Source: Callaeas wilsoni (Eukaryota; Chordata; Aves; Passeriformes; Callaeidae). Taken from it: DNA of 64,000 nucleotides. A model generated the notes under the pieces. That model did not search any database. It was not told where the DNA came from and saw nothing but the letters and a program-made list of their open reading frames with translations. The position numbers were made by a program, and so were the translations under genes. The stretch spans positions 55,842 through 119,841 of the forward strand of contig VWPU01003997.1 in the NCBI GenBank assembly GCA_013398955.1, in the 5' to 3' direction. This document shows positions 22,801 to 35,000 of the stretch, one piece after another. Position 1 is the first letter of the stretch. Each line of letters starts with the position of its first letter.

Positions 22801-25800
22801 GGTCAAAGGAACAGTTGTTTTTTGCATGGATCATTTCAGAATATTTTTTTTGCGGGTGTTTGTAGCAAGCAAATCACAGGATGCAGTTGTTGCTATAGCA
22901 ATAAGCCTCCCTAAGTGAAGGAGGTAGGGCAGCCCCCCTCAGACAGACTCCCACCAGTTATCACTGCAATGGAGGTACCTGATATGCTTTAGATACCAGG
23001 GATGTGATAGGTATCAATAAGTCCTGATTTCTAGGAGTAAATGGATCCCACGGGATTTATATAGTTCTAAAAATACTCCTTTGTTTGAGGTTTGAGTCAC
23101 CAGTGAATTTGAAATTTGCTGACTATAATTGCATTAATTATGCTAACAAGTGATTTTTTTTCAGTTGTGTATGATCTGAGTATGGGATGTGTAATTTAGG
23201 TGTGTGTGATGTGTTGTAATTTAATTTGGAAGCTCAGCGAAACACAGTAGCTTGGAGAGCCTCTGTGATTGCTCTGCAAACAGTCTGGACCAAGCAGGGC
23301 AGTTAAAATAGCACAGCTCTGCACAGCCTTAATTCTCATGGAAAATATCCGGTAAAATATCCTTGAAATATTTCATCTGGAAGTCAAAAATTAAAGCGTA
23401 AGGAACACTTACATAATAAGGCTTATAATAACAACTGTTTCCTGGTGCCAGCTTTGTTTGGTGGTTCAAACAGTGATCGTGGCACAGAGTCTTCAGGGAA
23501 TGGATGCTTTGTTTTTCAGTAGTCTGTGGGCTGATCTCAGCAGATCAGCCAGGCAGGGCTGCCTGCATGCCCACCACGGGAGGTGTCTAAGCCTTGTTCC
23601 TCCTGCTTTGTGAGGAAATGGGTCCAGTCCAAATCCTTTTGAAGTCAGCGCAATGATGGCCTGGAATTCTTTGAAAGGATCTCTTGGATTGTGTCCTGGA
23701 AATGGGATTTAAGGCTTGACCATTCATCTCAGCATCCTGACTTGCTTTCTGAGTCATTCAAGTGCTTCTGAATTTATGCTGATTTAAAGAGAGGGAGAAT
23801 CAACCCCTTCTTCCAAGCATTAGCACAGAATGAGGAGCTACCCACTCAGTTCACTGTGCTGGTGGTTCTGTTTCCTCCCATCTCTCCTCTCCCTCATATT
23901 CTTCAAATACTTATGTTATGTAGGAAAACCAGATCCTTCCAGATGGCTCCTGTAGGTGCCATCTAATTTGTGGTGATGATGGGCCAGTGGCTGAAAGAGA
24001 AAAGCACTTGCAAAATTGCTACCTTTTGTGGGCTGCTTGCACTTGCCTATAAGTGTTTATTATCCTAGATGGCAATCTCACTGATTCTTCTTGATGTACT
24101 CCAGCACTAATAAAGGAATTTTGCAATATTATTACAGCAATTTTAAATCAATTCACTCAGTGAACGCCGTTGTGCTCCAGAAGTCAATTATAGATATCAC
24201 GTAAAAAAACCAGATAATGCCAACCCAGCCCTGTGTTTTCATCATCATGCAGAAAGCAAAATAAAAATACAATGAGGCAAATGCACATTAGAAAACCAGA
24301 GGTGCTGTGAAGGGAAGGGAGCACGAAAGGTGATGTTTCTGCTGCAAGGCTTTCTTCAGGCTTCGGAGCGTTACTGACACCACCACCTGCTTTGCCTCCT
24401 CCTCCAGCTCCCAAGGGCCCTTCAGGCAGAAACAACACATCTTTTTATGGCTTTTCTTCCAGAACAGCTCTTGCTAAAGATCATCATGAAAGCATCCAGG
24501 AGCCATGTGAGGACCTCAGGCGAATTAAAAGACACCGCTTGAGATTAATGGTGGCTTCATCCTTTGAGGCCAACAACAAGCCAGAAGCTGATAAATATAA
24601 AGCACATCCCACCATGAGAGGTAGATGCCTACTTTTTTAATATTATGTTTCATTCCCTAGGCACTGAAGGTCCACATAATTTTCAGTTTCTTCTGTCACC
24701 ATGTCCTTCAGAAAAGTGATTTGTTTTCTTGTTGTTAAGCCTCCTGGGAGCATTAAGAGGAGATATATTATTGTGGCTAGAAAGAGTTGCTGGTTTTTAA
24801 TTCTTACATTTCCTTTTCCTCTCTTTTACAGTGAACAGCTTGGAAGAATTTTGGGTTGTCAGCTTGGGCTTAGTGCAGTGGTAACCCTAGAAATAAGAAA
24901 TAATTTGTAATTGTTCATGACTTAAGAAACTGAGTCCTGATCATTCAGTAAAATTACCTAATTTAAGGTATATATCAAGCAACCGCTGACAAGAGATCTT
25001 TGCAAAATAAGCATAATAATGGCCTTTTCCTATTTTTTCCGTGTTACAAAGACTCTTCAGCAAAATCTTACTTTATCTATAAAAATGTGATTCTGATTCT
25101 TATTAATTGTCACGCCTCTGGGCAGGGGGAGTCTGAAGTTTCAAGGTAGATAATACCACGCCAACACTATGATAAACAGCCAAGCAACTGTGCTTTATCT
25201 TTGGTGAAAGATAAGCTGGAATAAGGAGTGTGATTAACAGTTGTGTTGAAGATTTATGTAATCAATTTGGAGAGCAGGCCCATGTGTTGTCTTGACAGGG
25301 TAGTTAAGGTAAAGTTGCAAGTTCAAGCAGCTTTGACCTCGGTAAACTTGCAGTACAGCCAGGGAGCCTCTCTTGATTATTCCCCGTTAAGGTTTATAGG
25401 ATAATGAAAAGAAAGCAGAGGGGAAGATAGAACATCAAATGTAATTGCTTTTTCCTCCAGCCACCCCCTCCAGAAGCTGGGCTGTCACACAGGGTCTGTC
25501 CCAGTCTCTGAACCAGGGTAGAAGAGCTGTAGCAGCAACAATTTTGCAGAAGAAGAGGAGGATGAAAGGGTGTTCCTGGGCTTTTTGGCCCCCATCAAAC
25601 ACAGGGCTTCTCCACCCAGAACACGTGTGCTCGTGGTGCCTCGCTTGTAAACACCAGCTTAATTTTTTTTTTCTTGTGTTTTTTTCATTTTAAAAATGTG
25701 CATGTGTAGGCATGGAAGGGAGAGGAAGCGTAGCTGGAGAAAAGTCCTCCCTGGTTTCCATTCAGGTTGGATCCACTGGCTTAGCACACAGCCCACAGTC

Positions 25801-26756
25801 ACTTGGACAGCAGTGCCAGCTCCCAGGGAAGGGAGTGAGAAAGCCCCAGGAAAAGAAGTAACATAGTGTGAAAAGCCATAACATCACTCCTAATTGCACC
25901 AGTACAACATTTCAGACCACTTCCAGGGAACGTTGTTCTGTGCTCCTTCCGATTACAAGCCCTTGACAGTCCTGGGCTGATGAGAACTTCTCAGCAGCCT
26001 CCTGTTGCCTGAGAAGAGGTAAAATTGCTCAGCCAGCCTTGGGGTAAAGCTGCTGCCACCTTGTGCTCCCAGCAAATTGGCTCCATTATTTGTCCCTGAT
26101 GGAGATGTGTACAAGGAGAGGAGGGGAGAATTATTGTATATAAATGTTGCAGTATACACAATTCCCACTTAGAATTGATTTTTCCCTTGTGAGCTGTGCT
26201 GTCTCATTGAAAGAGGGAGAAAAGTATCATTTTAAACCTTACTCCTGTATGAGGAATTAAACAAGGGGGAAAAAAGAGCTGTAAAAGAGGAGGCTTTATC
26301 TCAGGGGTGCTATTAATCATTTTCTTAGGAAAATGTAGTCCTGCTGTGCACCTTCCTAAACAGGTGAAGCAAACCTTCCTGTATCTTCCCACTGTAATAT
26401 TTACTACTGAGTCTCTCCAGCTCTTTTTCTCTGCATTCAACACCAGTTTGGCTTGTTTGTTGCAAGTGGCAGATTGGAAAGAAGTGGAGGTTACCTCTGA
26501 CAGAATTGTCAAATTAAATTTATCTTGTTCCCTGTACCTTCTCCAGGAGCCCCCCTATTTATAGTAAAGTACACACAGTACATAAGCATTGGTTTTCAAA
26601 ACCACTTTGACAGAAAATAATAAATATAAAATAATCTGCAATACAATATGCAATTGACTTGTGTGCCTCTCAGTCAATGCAAGTGTTATCCAGCATATGA
26701 AATTACATTGCAGGCAGCATATCCTTTACCTGGGAATGGCACACTCTGATAAAAAA

Positions 26757-26777
26757 TAAATAATAATAATAATAATA
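26757..26777. repeat. AAT microsatellite
   Basis: About seven uninterrupted AAT units, preceded by an A-rich run. Confidence 0.9.
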
Positions 26778-28904
26778 GACCCCCCTAAGTATGCACCACT
26801 GGGTGTCTTGTCTAAACATGGGTATGAAGAATGAATGTGAAATTAGCACTCGATTAGAACTGAAGGAAATGCAGGATGTGAATGTAAAGCAAAGGACTGT
26901 ATCAATGTCTAAATGTGAATGTGACATTTGGATGGCTGCATAAATAATCTCCTTGTGCAGCGTCATTCAGAGAGGAGATCTGCCACAGGAACAAGAGAGG
27001 ATAGGAGAAGTCTGGATTTAAGATGGTTTTCTCAAGTGAAAGACCTGTCCTTCACTTCTCTTCCCATTCTGTTTCCCCTGGGATCAGCAGGGACCTGGGA
27101 GTACTGCAGTTTTTTCTTCCTGTCCTATTTATCTATTGTCATTGTACAAGGTTCATAGCAAGTGGTTTTCTCTGAATTTTTCCCCTTCCGTATTCCCCTC
27201 AGGTTTTTCCACAGAGTTCAGACTGTGGCTTACTAAATCTTCTGAATGGGTTCATGATATTTGTATTTATGTCTCGCTCTTCCTCCCCGGAACATAAAGT
27301 GATGAAGTTGGAGTGTTGGTCATCCCTTTCCCACGGTCAGGCATTGGCAAAGGAGCATTTGGCCAGGCCAAGCACTCACTCCGTGCCATGTAGGATCCGA
27401 AGGCAGTTTTCCACCCCGTCAGCATCAGACGTTCTGCAGCTCTGCCCCTGTGACCAGACAGCTTCCCACCTCTCCCAGGGGCTGCTGGTGTGCTCAGGAG
27501 CACCCTGCACCCACCCAGCCCTTTTCCCAAGCACCAGGCTCTGAGGGTCCTTGGTAACTTCTGTCTTTTGTTTTCAAGCCTCATACCCCGAGTTTTCCTC
27601 TGAAAATGCTGAAAATGTGTTCGCTTTCCTATTGGGCTTGACCGTGAGAATTAAGATGGGACCAACATCTTTCTTCCTGTGAGCTGCCTCCAGCCAAGAC
27701 TTTGTGTACTGTTTTTGAGGTGTTGTGTTTGTTGCCAGCTCCACTTAAACAACAAGGCAAGCTAAATTCACAGGGTTTGCTTCAGGTGTGTGTGGTGGCA
27801 CCCTCAAATCAGACCAGCTTGGGATCTAAGAAAAACACTCACTTTAGAAATTGTTTTTTTACATCTTCCAAAGCTATCAGGAAAAGTTTGCATTTGTTAC
27901 AGCTAAACTTCGCCATCTACTTGACCTTAAAGCCAAGAATTTATGTGCTGCTTCCCAAAATAAGTATCAGTAGGTCTGGGAGAATGCCTTAAGGGTGTGC
28001 AAGCCAAATTGTACCAGTCAGAAAGATGCTGTTTTTAAAATCAGCTCTACGGGTGAATCTTCCCATCACTGTTAACGTTTAACGTATCCCCCTAAGCCTG
28101 GATGCTCTTTGAAGCAAGTTACCAGCTTAATTGGTACTCTTTAATAAAATTTAATGCTATTTTTTTAATGAAGAAAGATGAAAAGTTGCCTAGAGGGGAA
28201 TCTTGAGTAGAAGGTATTTAAAGAAATTATTCTTTGAGAATGTCTATCTCTTATCTCATTCTTCACAAATCATTTAATGAAATAACATTAACATTTCACT
28301 TCTAGTTATATTAGCTTCTTCCCTTGCACACTTTTCTTTATTTTGGTTTTTTTTCCTCCTTTTCAGAGGAAAAAATAAAGTCCAACAACGCTCTTGAGCA
28401 ACAATCTTGTGTTATTAAGAGACAATTAATATTGTCTCATTCTTACAAATGGAGGGGCACAGTTTTTTCCAGGCAATTAGGTAGATAACTTTCTCTTGCA
28501 TTTTTTAATGCTGATCTAAAGTTTAACAGGCTTGGCTTTGCCAGTTACATAATTACTGCAAACTTGGGCATCTGCAGCCCAACTCCAGATACAAACAGCC
28601 CAATCACTGCTCCCCGTAGGCAAAAACCTAAAACAGGAGATGGTTTCCTGCTCCAAATGGAGATATTGAGTGCTCTCCCTTTAGATTAAAAAATTATTTG
28701 AGTCCTGCTCTCAGTACCTGTCATCGAAATCAGGACTGGAGTCCATGAATGGGAAAAAGAGGCATTAGCTTTTCCCTCTAATTTCCTTAAAAGCCACAGC
28801 TCTCCATAACAACCTGTTAGGGAGTGACTGTTGTATTTTGAGCTAGAGAAGGGGAACGTTTGTGGTGTCCTTTCCTTGATGAATCATTTTACCTCTTTGC
28901 CACT

Positions 28905-29130
28905 TCATAGAATCACAGAATGGTTTGGACTGGAAGGGATTTTAAAAATCATCTTGTTCCAACCCCCTACCATGGGCAAGGACTCCTCCCCCTATCCCAG
29001 GTTGCTCCACGCCCCATCCAACCTGGCCTTGAAAACTTCCAGGGATCCAGGGGCAGCCACAGCTTCCTGGGCAGCCTGTGCCAGGGCCTCCCCACCCTCA
29101 CAGGGAAGAGAAACACTTCTTGTTATTTTG
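28905..29130 (-). mobile_element. CR1 LINE, 5'-truncated avian 3' end
   Basis: The plus strand opens with tcatagaatcacagaatggt, the reverse complement of the octamer-type tail that ends avian CR1 copies. The familiar landmarks follow in order: tggaagggattttaaa, catcttgttccaacccc, catgggcaagga, ccatccaacctggccttga, acttccagggatccagg, gcagcctgtgccagggcct and ccaccctcacaggg. Similarity fades near 29130, so only about the last 225 bases of the element are present. It is clearly younger than the other CR1 fragments in the window apart from that at 63279. There is no coding capacity. Confidence 0.93.
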
Positions 29131-30752
29131 GGCCCAGCGTCCCCTTGTTCAATGAAGTAGGTGTCCAGTTTTGGTGACACAGGTGTTGGATGGATCAGTA
29201 GTGTCAGCAAATCCATGTGTTACTGCAGGTCTGAGCAGGAAAGAGAAGGGGGCTGGGCTATAGGAGCAATGAGAAAGCTCAATCCAGCCCACTAGCTTTA
29301 CCATCCAAGGCAAGAGGTTCTCTGTTCCAGGCTTCTATAGAAATAATTGTTTCATTATTTTGACCAATTCATAGTGGTTATTCAACTGTCAGTACACTAG
29401 ACCCTTCCTCCCATATTTGTTAGCCCTTTATCTCTGTTCTGTTTTCAGCATAAAAGAGACAACGGTAAATAATTTCCATAGAACCTGGCTCAGCCACATT
29501 TCTCTCTCTGACTTTTCCACCTAATTTCAAGGCTCTGTTATTTTCTGCAACACTGTAATATGATCTTCACGGTTCTCGCAAGCTTTGGGAGAGAGTGAAT
29601 TATATGAGAATTTCCTGAGCAATCTCCAGTTTTGTCTCACATTCAAATCACCACACACATCCATAGGAAACAGAAAGAAACAGGTCATGGTGTTCCTTCC
29701 CCCAGCATACTAATTTAACTCCTCCAAAATGAGTGGGAATAGCTATCCTTCAGCACAGAGGGAAATTAATACACATCCTGGCATCTGACCGTGATGCTGA
29801 GACTCCTCATCTGTCTGCAGTCCTGTTGACTCTAAGGTCAGGTTGAAGGAGTAGGATGTAGCTTTGCACTAATATAAAGCTTGTTGACCTTTCCAAAAAA
29901 AAGGAAACCTGTTTTTAAATGATGGAGGTTTATACAGACACACATGTGATACAAAGATCTTTTAAAAATATGTTCTATTTTTCATGCCCAAGAGAAAACA
30001 GGCATCACTGCACCCCAGAATGCAAAGCAACAGGATCAAAACAAGGAAATTTCTGTCTTCATTCATATCTAAAGTTGTTCAGGATCCTTCTGTCATTTGT
30101 GAGCTCTCTGTAACTGTCATGCACTCAACAACTCACTCAATAAACATCGAGTCAAGCCCTCTTCCAGCCTGCTGAATCTTTTCTCCCCACCAGGCTGATC
30201 CCCAAAGGCTCCCCTCACATCCATCCCAGCCCTGCCTGGATTCCTGCTGCAGAAAAGACTCCAGCTAAGTCGCAAGCCAGACAATTAACTAAATGGCAAA
30301 ACATGAAAACCACTCTTTCGCTTCATAATGAGGACTCATAATAACCATGCTGGATTTTTTCCTTTTATATTTATCAAGGTATGATTTAATTGTCATCAAC
30401 ATCCAAAAGACAAGAAAACGCCCCTAAACTCAAACTGACAGAAAATTCTGGGGGGTTTAGGCAGTCTATAGTAATGATTCATGCATTTACAGCTGGGATA
30501 ATAATAGTCTAATACCTTGATCATATTGCATTTTACATAATTTTACATAATTGTTCATAAGGGCTACAATTATTGCGACTGTGAAGTGTAAAACTACAGG
30601 AAGAGACTGAAAAAGCCAACTCAAATTAATACGTTTAGCCTGATTTTCTTGTACTAATTACCGCTGGGAAAACACATATTTTAACCTAGCAATGTTTGAA
30701 TGTTTTTGTACCGCAGTGCTGCCACAAATGAAACGGTATAAAAAAATACAGT
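29131..30752. other. Unique DNA; AT-rich candidate conserved element
   Basis: No gene is seen. The part at about 30460-30690 is AT-rich and has a short duplicated attttacata (near 30531 and 30541), with TAAT-type words throughout. It resembles a conserved non-coding element, but this is an impression only. The last bases, 30748-30752, form the left target duplication of the LTR that follows. Confidence 0.45.
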
Positions 30753-31309
30753 TGTGGTTTAACCCCAGCTGGCAGCTCAGCCCCATGCAGTGGGGTGGGG
30801 AAGAGAATCAGAAGTGCGGAAGGGAGGAAATGAGGCAAAGACAGTTTAACAGGCAAAGCAAAAGCTGTGCACACGTGCAAAGCGAAACAGGGAATCCCTT
30901 CTCCACTCCCCATGGGCAGGCAGGCTCAGACAGCTCCAGGAAAGCCAGGCTCTATCTGACATGATGGGGACTTGGGATGACAAATGCCATCGCTCTGAAA
31001 GTCCTCCCATTCCTTCTTGTCCCCCCAAGCTGAGCGTGACACCACATGGCCTGGGACATCCCTTGGGTCACTGGGGTCAGCTGTCCTGGCCATGTCCCCT
31101 CCCAGCCTCCCGTGCACCCCCAGCCTCCTTCAGCTCCCCCAGCTCCATGGGCTGAGGAGCAGAAAAGGCCTTGGCTCCGTGTCAGCCCTGCTTGACAGTC
31201 ATGGAAACATCCCTGGATTATCAACACTGCTTCCAGCACAAATCCAAAATACAGCCCTATAGTAGTTACTGTGAAGTAAATTAGCTCTACTCCAGACAAA
31301 ACCAGCACA
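30753..31309 (-). mobile_element. Solo LTR, avian ERVL-like, with perfect 5-bp target duplication
   Basis: The plus strand reads TGTGGTTTAACCCCAGC at the left end and ccagacaaaaccagcaca at the right. These are the two reverse-complemented termini of an LTR family common in bird genomes. Identical ACAGT pentamers flank it at 30748-30752 and 31310-31314, which fixes both ends. Interior landmarks also fit: gacagttta near 30840 (the decayed poly(A)-signal area on the minus strand), caggaaagccaggctc, gggtcagctgtcctggcc and atcaacactgcttccagcac. The usual TATAAA core appears lost, as the corresponding place near 31025 reads ccccccaagctgag. There is no internal region, so it is a solo LTR. Confidence 0.92.
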
Positions 31310-31704
31310 ACAGTGATTGCCATCCCAAGTGACAAATTACCAAGCACTGTTAAATGTGCTCACAGGGCCACAGAAGTGTTCCGGCTTCCTGAAATATTTC
31401 TAGCAAAGCGAGAGTGGTTATGAGTGATTTAAAGTACAGATCGTGCTCACCTGTTTGGTTTTTAAATGTGTTATGTTTCTGCTCTGTGCCATACCACACA
31501 GCACTCTGGCTGTCAGTGCCGTGAGGAATGTGATGGGTTTGTGTTATTTTTACTATTTTCTGATTGCTCTAATTGCTCCCCAGTGTTTCTGAGGAAAAGC
31601 AATGTTCACTTGCAGGAAAAGAGGCAAAACCCACTCCTTTGGAACACCAAAGTGGGTCTGAGGAAGGAGAAGCTGGGAAAGCTGCTCGAAGCAGGGTCCT
31701 CCAC
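31310..31704. other. Short unique spacer between two LTRs
   Basis: About 395 bases without a recognised element. Part of its right end (from about 31603) could belong to the next LTR if that LTR has a longer U5. TG at 31603 preceded by aagcaa pairs, with one mismatch, with gagcaa after the CA at 32098. Confidence 0.5.
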
Positions 31705-31821
31705 TGAGAATGGGAGCCGAGTAACGACAAACACCGATACGGTTAGATAGCGTTCTCCTTTATTGCTCAAATCAAGCAGGATTATGTAGCATTTCCAACT
31801 AGTCATCCGTTGTCCACGCAC

Positions 31822-31842
31822 TTTAAATAACTCTATGATTGG
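31822..31842 (-). promoter_or_regulatory. LTR core promoter (CCAAT and TATTTAAA)
   Basis: Read on the minus strand, CCAAT (31838-31842) lies only about 8 bases from TATTTAAA (31822-31829). A second CCAAT is at 31880-31884, and the AATAAA at 31759-31764 follows downstream. Activity cannot be judged from the sequence. Confidence 0.5.
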
Positions 31843-31925
31843 ATCCTTAGGTAAAATCAAGCCCATCTACTGTCTACTAATTGGATAACATAGGGGAAAC
31901 AAGTGTCCTCCCTCCTCTCAGTTTG

Positions 31926-32094
31926 CGGTTATCCCATCCCGTCAAACCTCCCTTTTTTCTCACGGACACCTCAAGGACACTCTCAGCACTAAGTCATGTT
32001 AATCTCACAGCANCGGTTATCCCATCCCGTCAAACCTCCCTTTTTTCTCATGGACACCTGGTGTCCAGCACTAAGTCATGTTAATCTCACAGCA
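31926..32094. repeat. Direct duplication (87 and 81 bp) at the U3 end of the LTR, split by one N
   Basis: Copy 1 (31926-32012) and copy 2 (32014-32094) both run from cggttatcccatcccgtc to ttaatctcacagca and differ by a small indel and a few bases near the middle. The single N at 32013 sits exactly at the junction. Enhancer duplications of this kind are known in retroviral U3 regions. An assembly join between two LTR copies would look the same. Confidence 0.85.
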
Positions 32095-35000
32095 CTCAGA
32101 GCAAGCAGGCCCTGCTAAGTCTGGCTCGCTCAGTGCGTTCAGATACAGACCATGTCCATTCTGCTCTAAGAATTCTTCTACAGCCGCTCACTTTGGTAGA
32201 TGCAGGTTTCTGTGCAGAAAATCGTCCCCGTGGCTGGGCTTCCCTGCGTGGTGGTTTGCAGGCACACACACCCAGACTCCCACTGCAGGGAGGCAACTGG
32301 AACCACAACTGCCCACTGCGTGCAGCAGCACCCAATCTCTCTCCAAACAGCCTGGCCAAGAAATCCTGCAGAAGCAGCAAACACCATGAATGGCAGGAGG
32401 CTGAGAGCGTGAAGAGATGGGCTCAAGGGATGGGGCTAGCAGAAATCTGTCCCTGGCTGCTGCCAGGGCCACACAGCCCCTTCAGGGTGAGTTCAGTGTT
32501 TGTCTGAAGGTGGGCTCACATTGATATGCCAACCCCCACGCTGAAGGCATTGAAATGCAGGCACATGTTTGCCTCTAATTGTTTGGGGGAGAGTGGACTG
32601 CTGGGAGCACTGACTTTTAAATTGCCTGCACTGGATCCCTCAGAGCTCGACTGCCAGAGCTGTCATCCCCATTTAGAGCTGTGGAAAGCCCACCAGACTA
32701 AGGTGGAAACAGGTCTTGGGCATGGTCTTCACCTCGTGCAAAGAATAGATTTTGCCCAGAAAGCTGCAATACTATGGAATGCATTAAGGGCATACAAACT
32801 GTGCTTCAGAATGGTTTCCATTGAGAAGGAACTATACAAGGCAGGAGCAGAGACAGGCTTCTGGTGCACAGAAAACCACTTGTGTGCTGCCTTTGTAGCT
32901 TGTTGGAGCAGCCTTTAGGTGAGATCAATCTCTTGTGGTTCAAAAAGACCCTCTGGCTTATTGTTGGGTGGAACAGGACACAGATTTATGTGCCCCACCT
33001 GAATTGTTCCTGAGGTGTAACAAAACATTGCCTTCTCTGCATCATTTCCTCTGTGAGCTCAGGAGCAGGGTGACATCAAATGCTGTGGACACTGACTTGT
33101 CCTCTTCATAGGGAAAGATTTTCACACACATCAACTCGGACCTGTTGGCACATTTCTGTTCTCCATTGGCTCCTGCAACAGTGAGAGGGGTGAAGAGAAA
33201 TAAACTGTGGCTGTGGAACAGAAAGGCCACCATGGCAGTTGAGTCTGCACTGAGGTTTGAGCAAGGAGGTCATTTTCTGAACAATATCTTGAGTTTAAAA
33301 TCCTTCAGGATGGATGATAACAAAATTTGCTCAGTCCAGTTATCTTCAGGAGCCCTAATGACCGTCAAAGCAACGACTTCATGGTGACACTTCTCCAAAT
33401 CAGCTGTGTTATCTTGGAGTTAGCTGACCTCCTCTTTTCTGATTTCCCATCCCTCAAAGGCAAACCGTACGCTGCCAGCACAGCACTTGGGCTTCTCAGG
33501 ACCTGCTGTTCTGGAAGATCAGAAATAGATTTCTGTGGCCCTCTTATGTCAGTCTTCAATCTCTGGAGACTGACCTGCACAAGTTTAAATTATCTCGCTC
33601 AGACAGTGTGTAAAAATTAAAGTAGTCAGCTTGTGTGTGATGGTTGCTGCGCTCGGTGGTCCCTCAGCCAGGCTGGAGCTGAGACTGCCCTGCCTGGGGA
33701 GGGCTCAGGTCTCTGGCTCTCCTTGTAGAGGGCGTAAGATCCTGGGTGAGGCTCAGAGGAGATCTGGAGCTTCCTGCAGGACACATCAGGGGTGGGATCT
33801 GCATTCAGCCTCCCCCTGTGTTTCCCTCCTCACCTGCCCACTCACAGGATGATTGCTGTCACACGGTGTTTTCCATTTGACTGACAGTGACATTCATCTG
33901 CACTGAAGTCCTTCATGCTCTGGCAGAGGGTGGCTCAGGCAGGAGAGAAACTCCATCACCCCTGTCTAATGTGGGACACTCTTTCTGTGTCCCCTGTGCA
34001 TATGTTGGCTATGAGAGGGTCACAAAGCACAGGAGACACTCCAGAGCACGCTGGCACTTCCCTGTGGCACAAAGGGTTGGCAAACAGCAATACTAGGTCA
34101 GGTCTCGAAGACAACATAACTGCATTCTCTGCGTGTCACCAGAGCATTCAATTCATCCCTCTGCGGGATCAGCACTTGTTTTATTCAGTGAGATGGTTCC
34201 TCTGAGCTATCAGAATGACAGGAAGCAGCCCGAGTGAGGAAAGCATCTGGTGCCAAATTTTAAAAAAATGCTACACTTAATTTAATTTATTAATTTGGTC
34301 TTGTGGTCTGCAGCATTTGTTGGCTGTTCCTGCGTCATGAGGTTTCTTCCTGCATGTGAGAAGATCCTCCCTAGGAGTGAGCACCCACCTTTCCCCGCTT
34401 CAGGAGCTCAGCCTGCCCTGCAGGGCTCTATATGGGGCAGATTAGCACAAACTGCTTGATGGGGCTGCAAATTTCCCTGTTAGCAGCGTGCGTGGCTGGC
34501 AGCGCCGCACTGTACTCTTTAGTTACACGTAAAGTTCTTCTGAAGCAAGAAAACAAAGGCAATATTCTCTGTCGTCATTCTCAGTTATTTCAAAATTGCT
34601 ACCCACAGCAGAGCATCATCAGTCATTAGAGTCACACAGAGGAGCATTATATTCACTTTGCGGTCTCCCAGCTCCATCGCCAAGGACATCACAGCCACAA
34701 TGAGACATAATCAGCGTGCTGTTGCCAATTTCAAGACATTGTAATTTAGCAAAAAAAAAATTTCCTGTGTTCGGAGCCCTCTGAAGTTGGAAGGAGCTGC
34801 TCTGAATTCCTCTGCATTCCTGTTAGCAAGCTGGGTGTGAGTGGCGTGGAGGGAGCAGGAAGGCGTGAGGCCCCTCGTTGAGATGCCACAGTGATGCCCG
34901 GGAATTGCAGGGCACGTGTGCTGCATGATATCAGCCACGACTGATACGACAGGGGACAGACAGCAGGAGGGAGCTGAGGAAAAGCCTCAACCTTGAATGA

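Larger units (their letters stand above)
19079..28904. other. About 10 kb of unique non-coding DNA
   Basis: No gene is supported. Contents seen are a T/G-rich run at about 20205-20265, a 22-bp duplication at 19849-19898 and an AAT microsatellite at 26757-26777. An AT-rich stretch at about 23090-23430 contains the near-palindrome gcattaattatgc and looks like a conserved non-coding element. 24392-24640 holds an open frame with plausible splice signals, which I treat as a finding rather than a gene. Confidence 0.5.
31705..32094 (-). mobile_element. LTR, class II (ERVK-like) avian endogenous retrovirus, with duplicated U3 segment
   Basis: On the minus strand the order is U3, CCAAT boxes (31880-31884 and 31838-31842), TATTTAAA (31822-31829), AATAAA (31759-31764), then a short R/U5 beginning ggagaacgctatctaacc. 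The TATA to AATAAA distance, about 60 bases, matches the LTR at 528-768. With these limits the ends are TG...CA, but I see no clean target duplication. Alternative outer limits 31603-32098 give six flanking bases that match at five. No primer-binding site or polypurine tract is obvious next to it, so it is either a solo LTR or a broken copy. The U3 end is duplicated and contains an N, described separately. Confidence 0.75.

Noticed and set aside
28831..29177. Overlapping plus-strand frames of 85-109 codons
   Set aside because: They are antisense translations of the CR1 3' end.
30952..31347. Minus-strand frame of 131 codons
   Set aside because: It lies almost entirely within the ERVL-type solo LTR, which is not coding.
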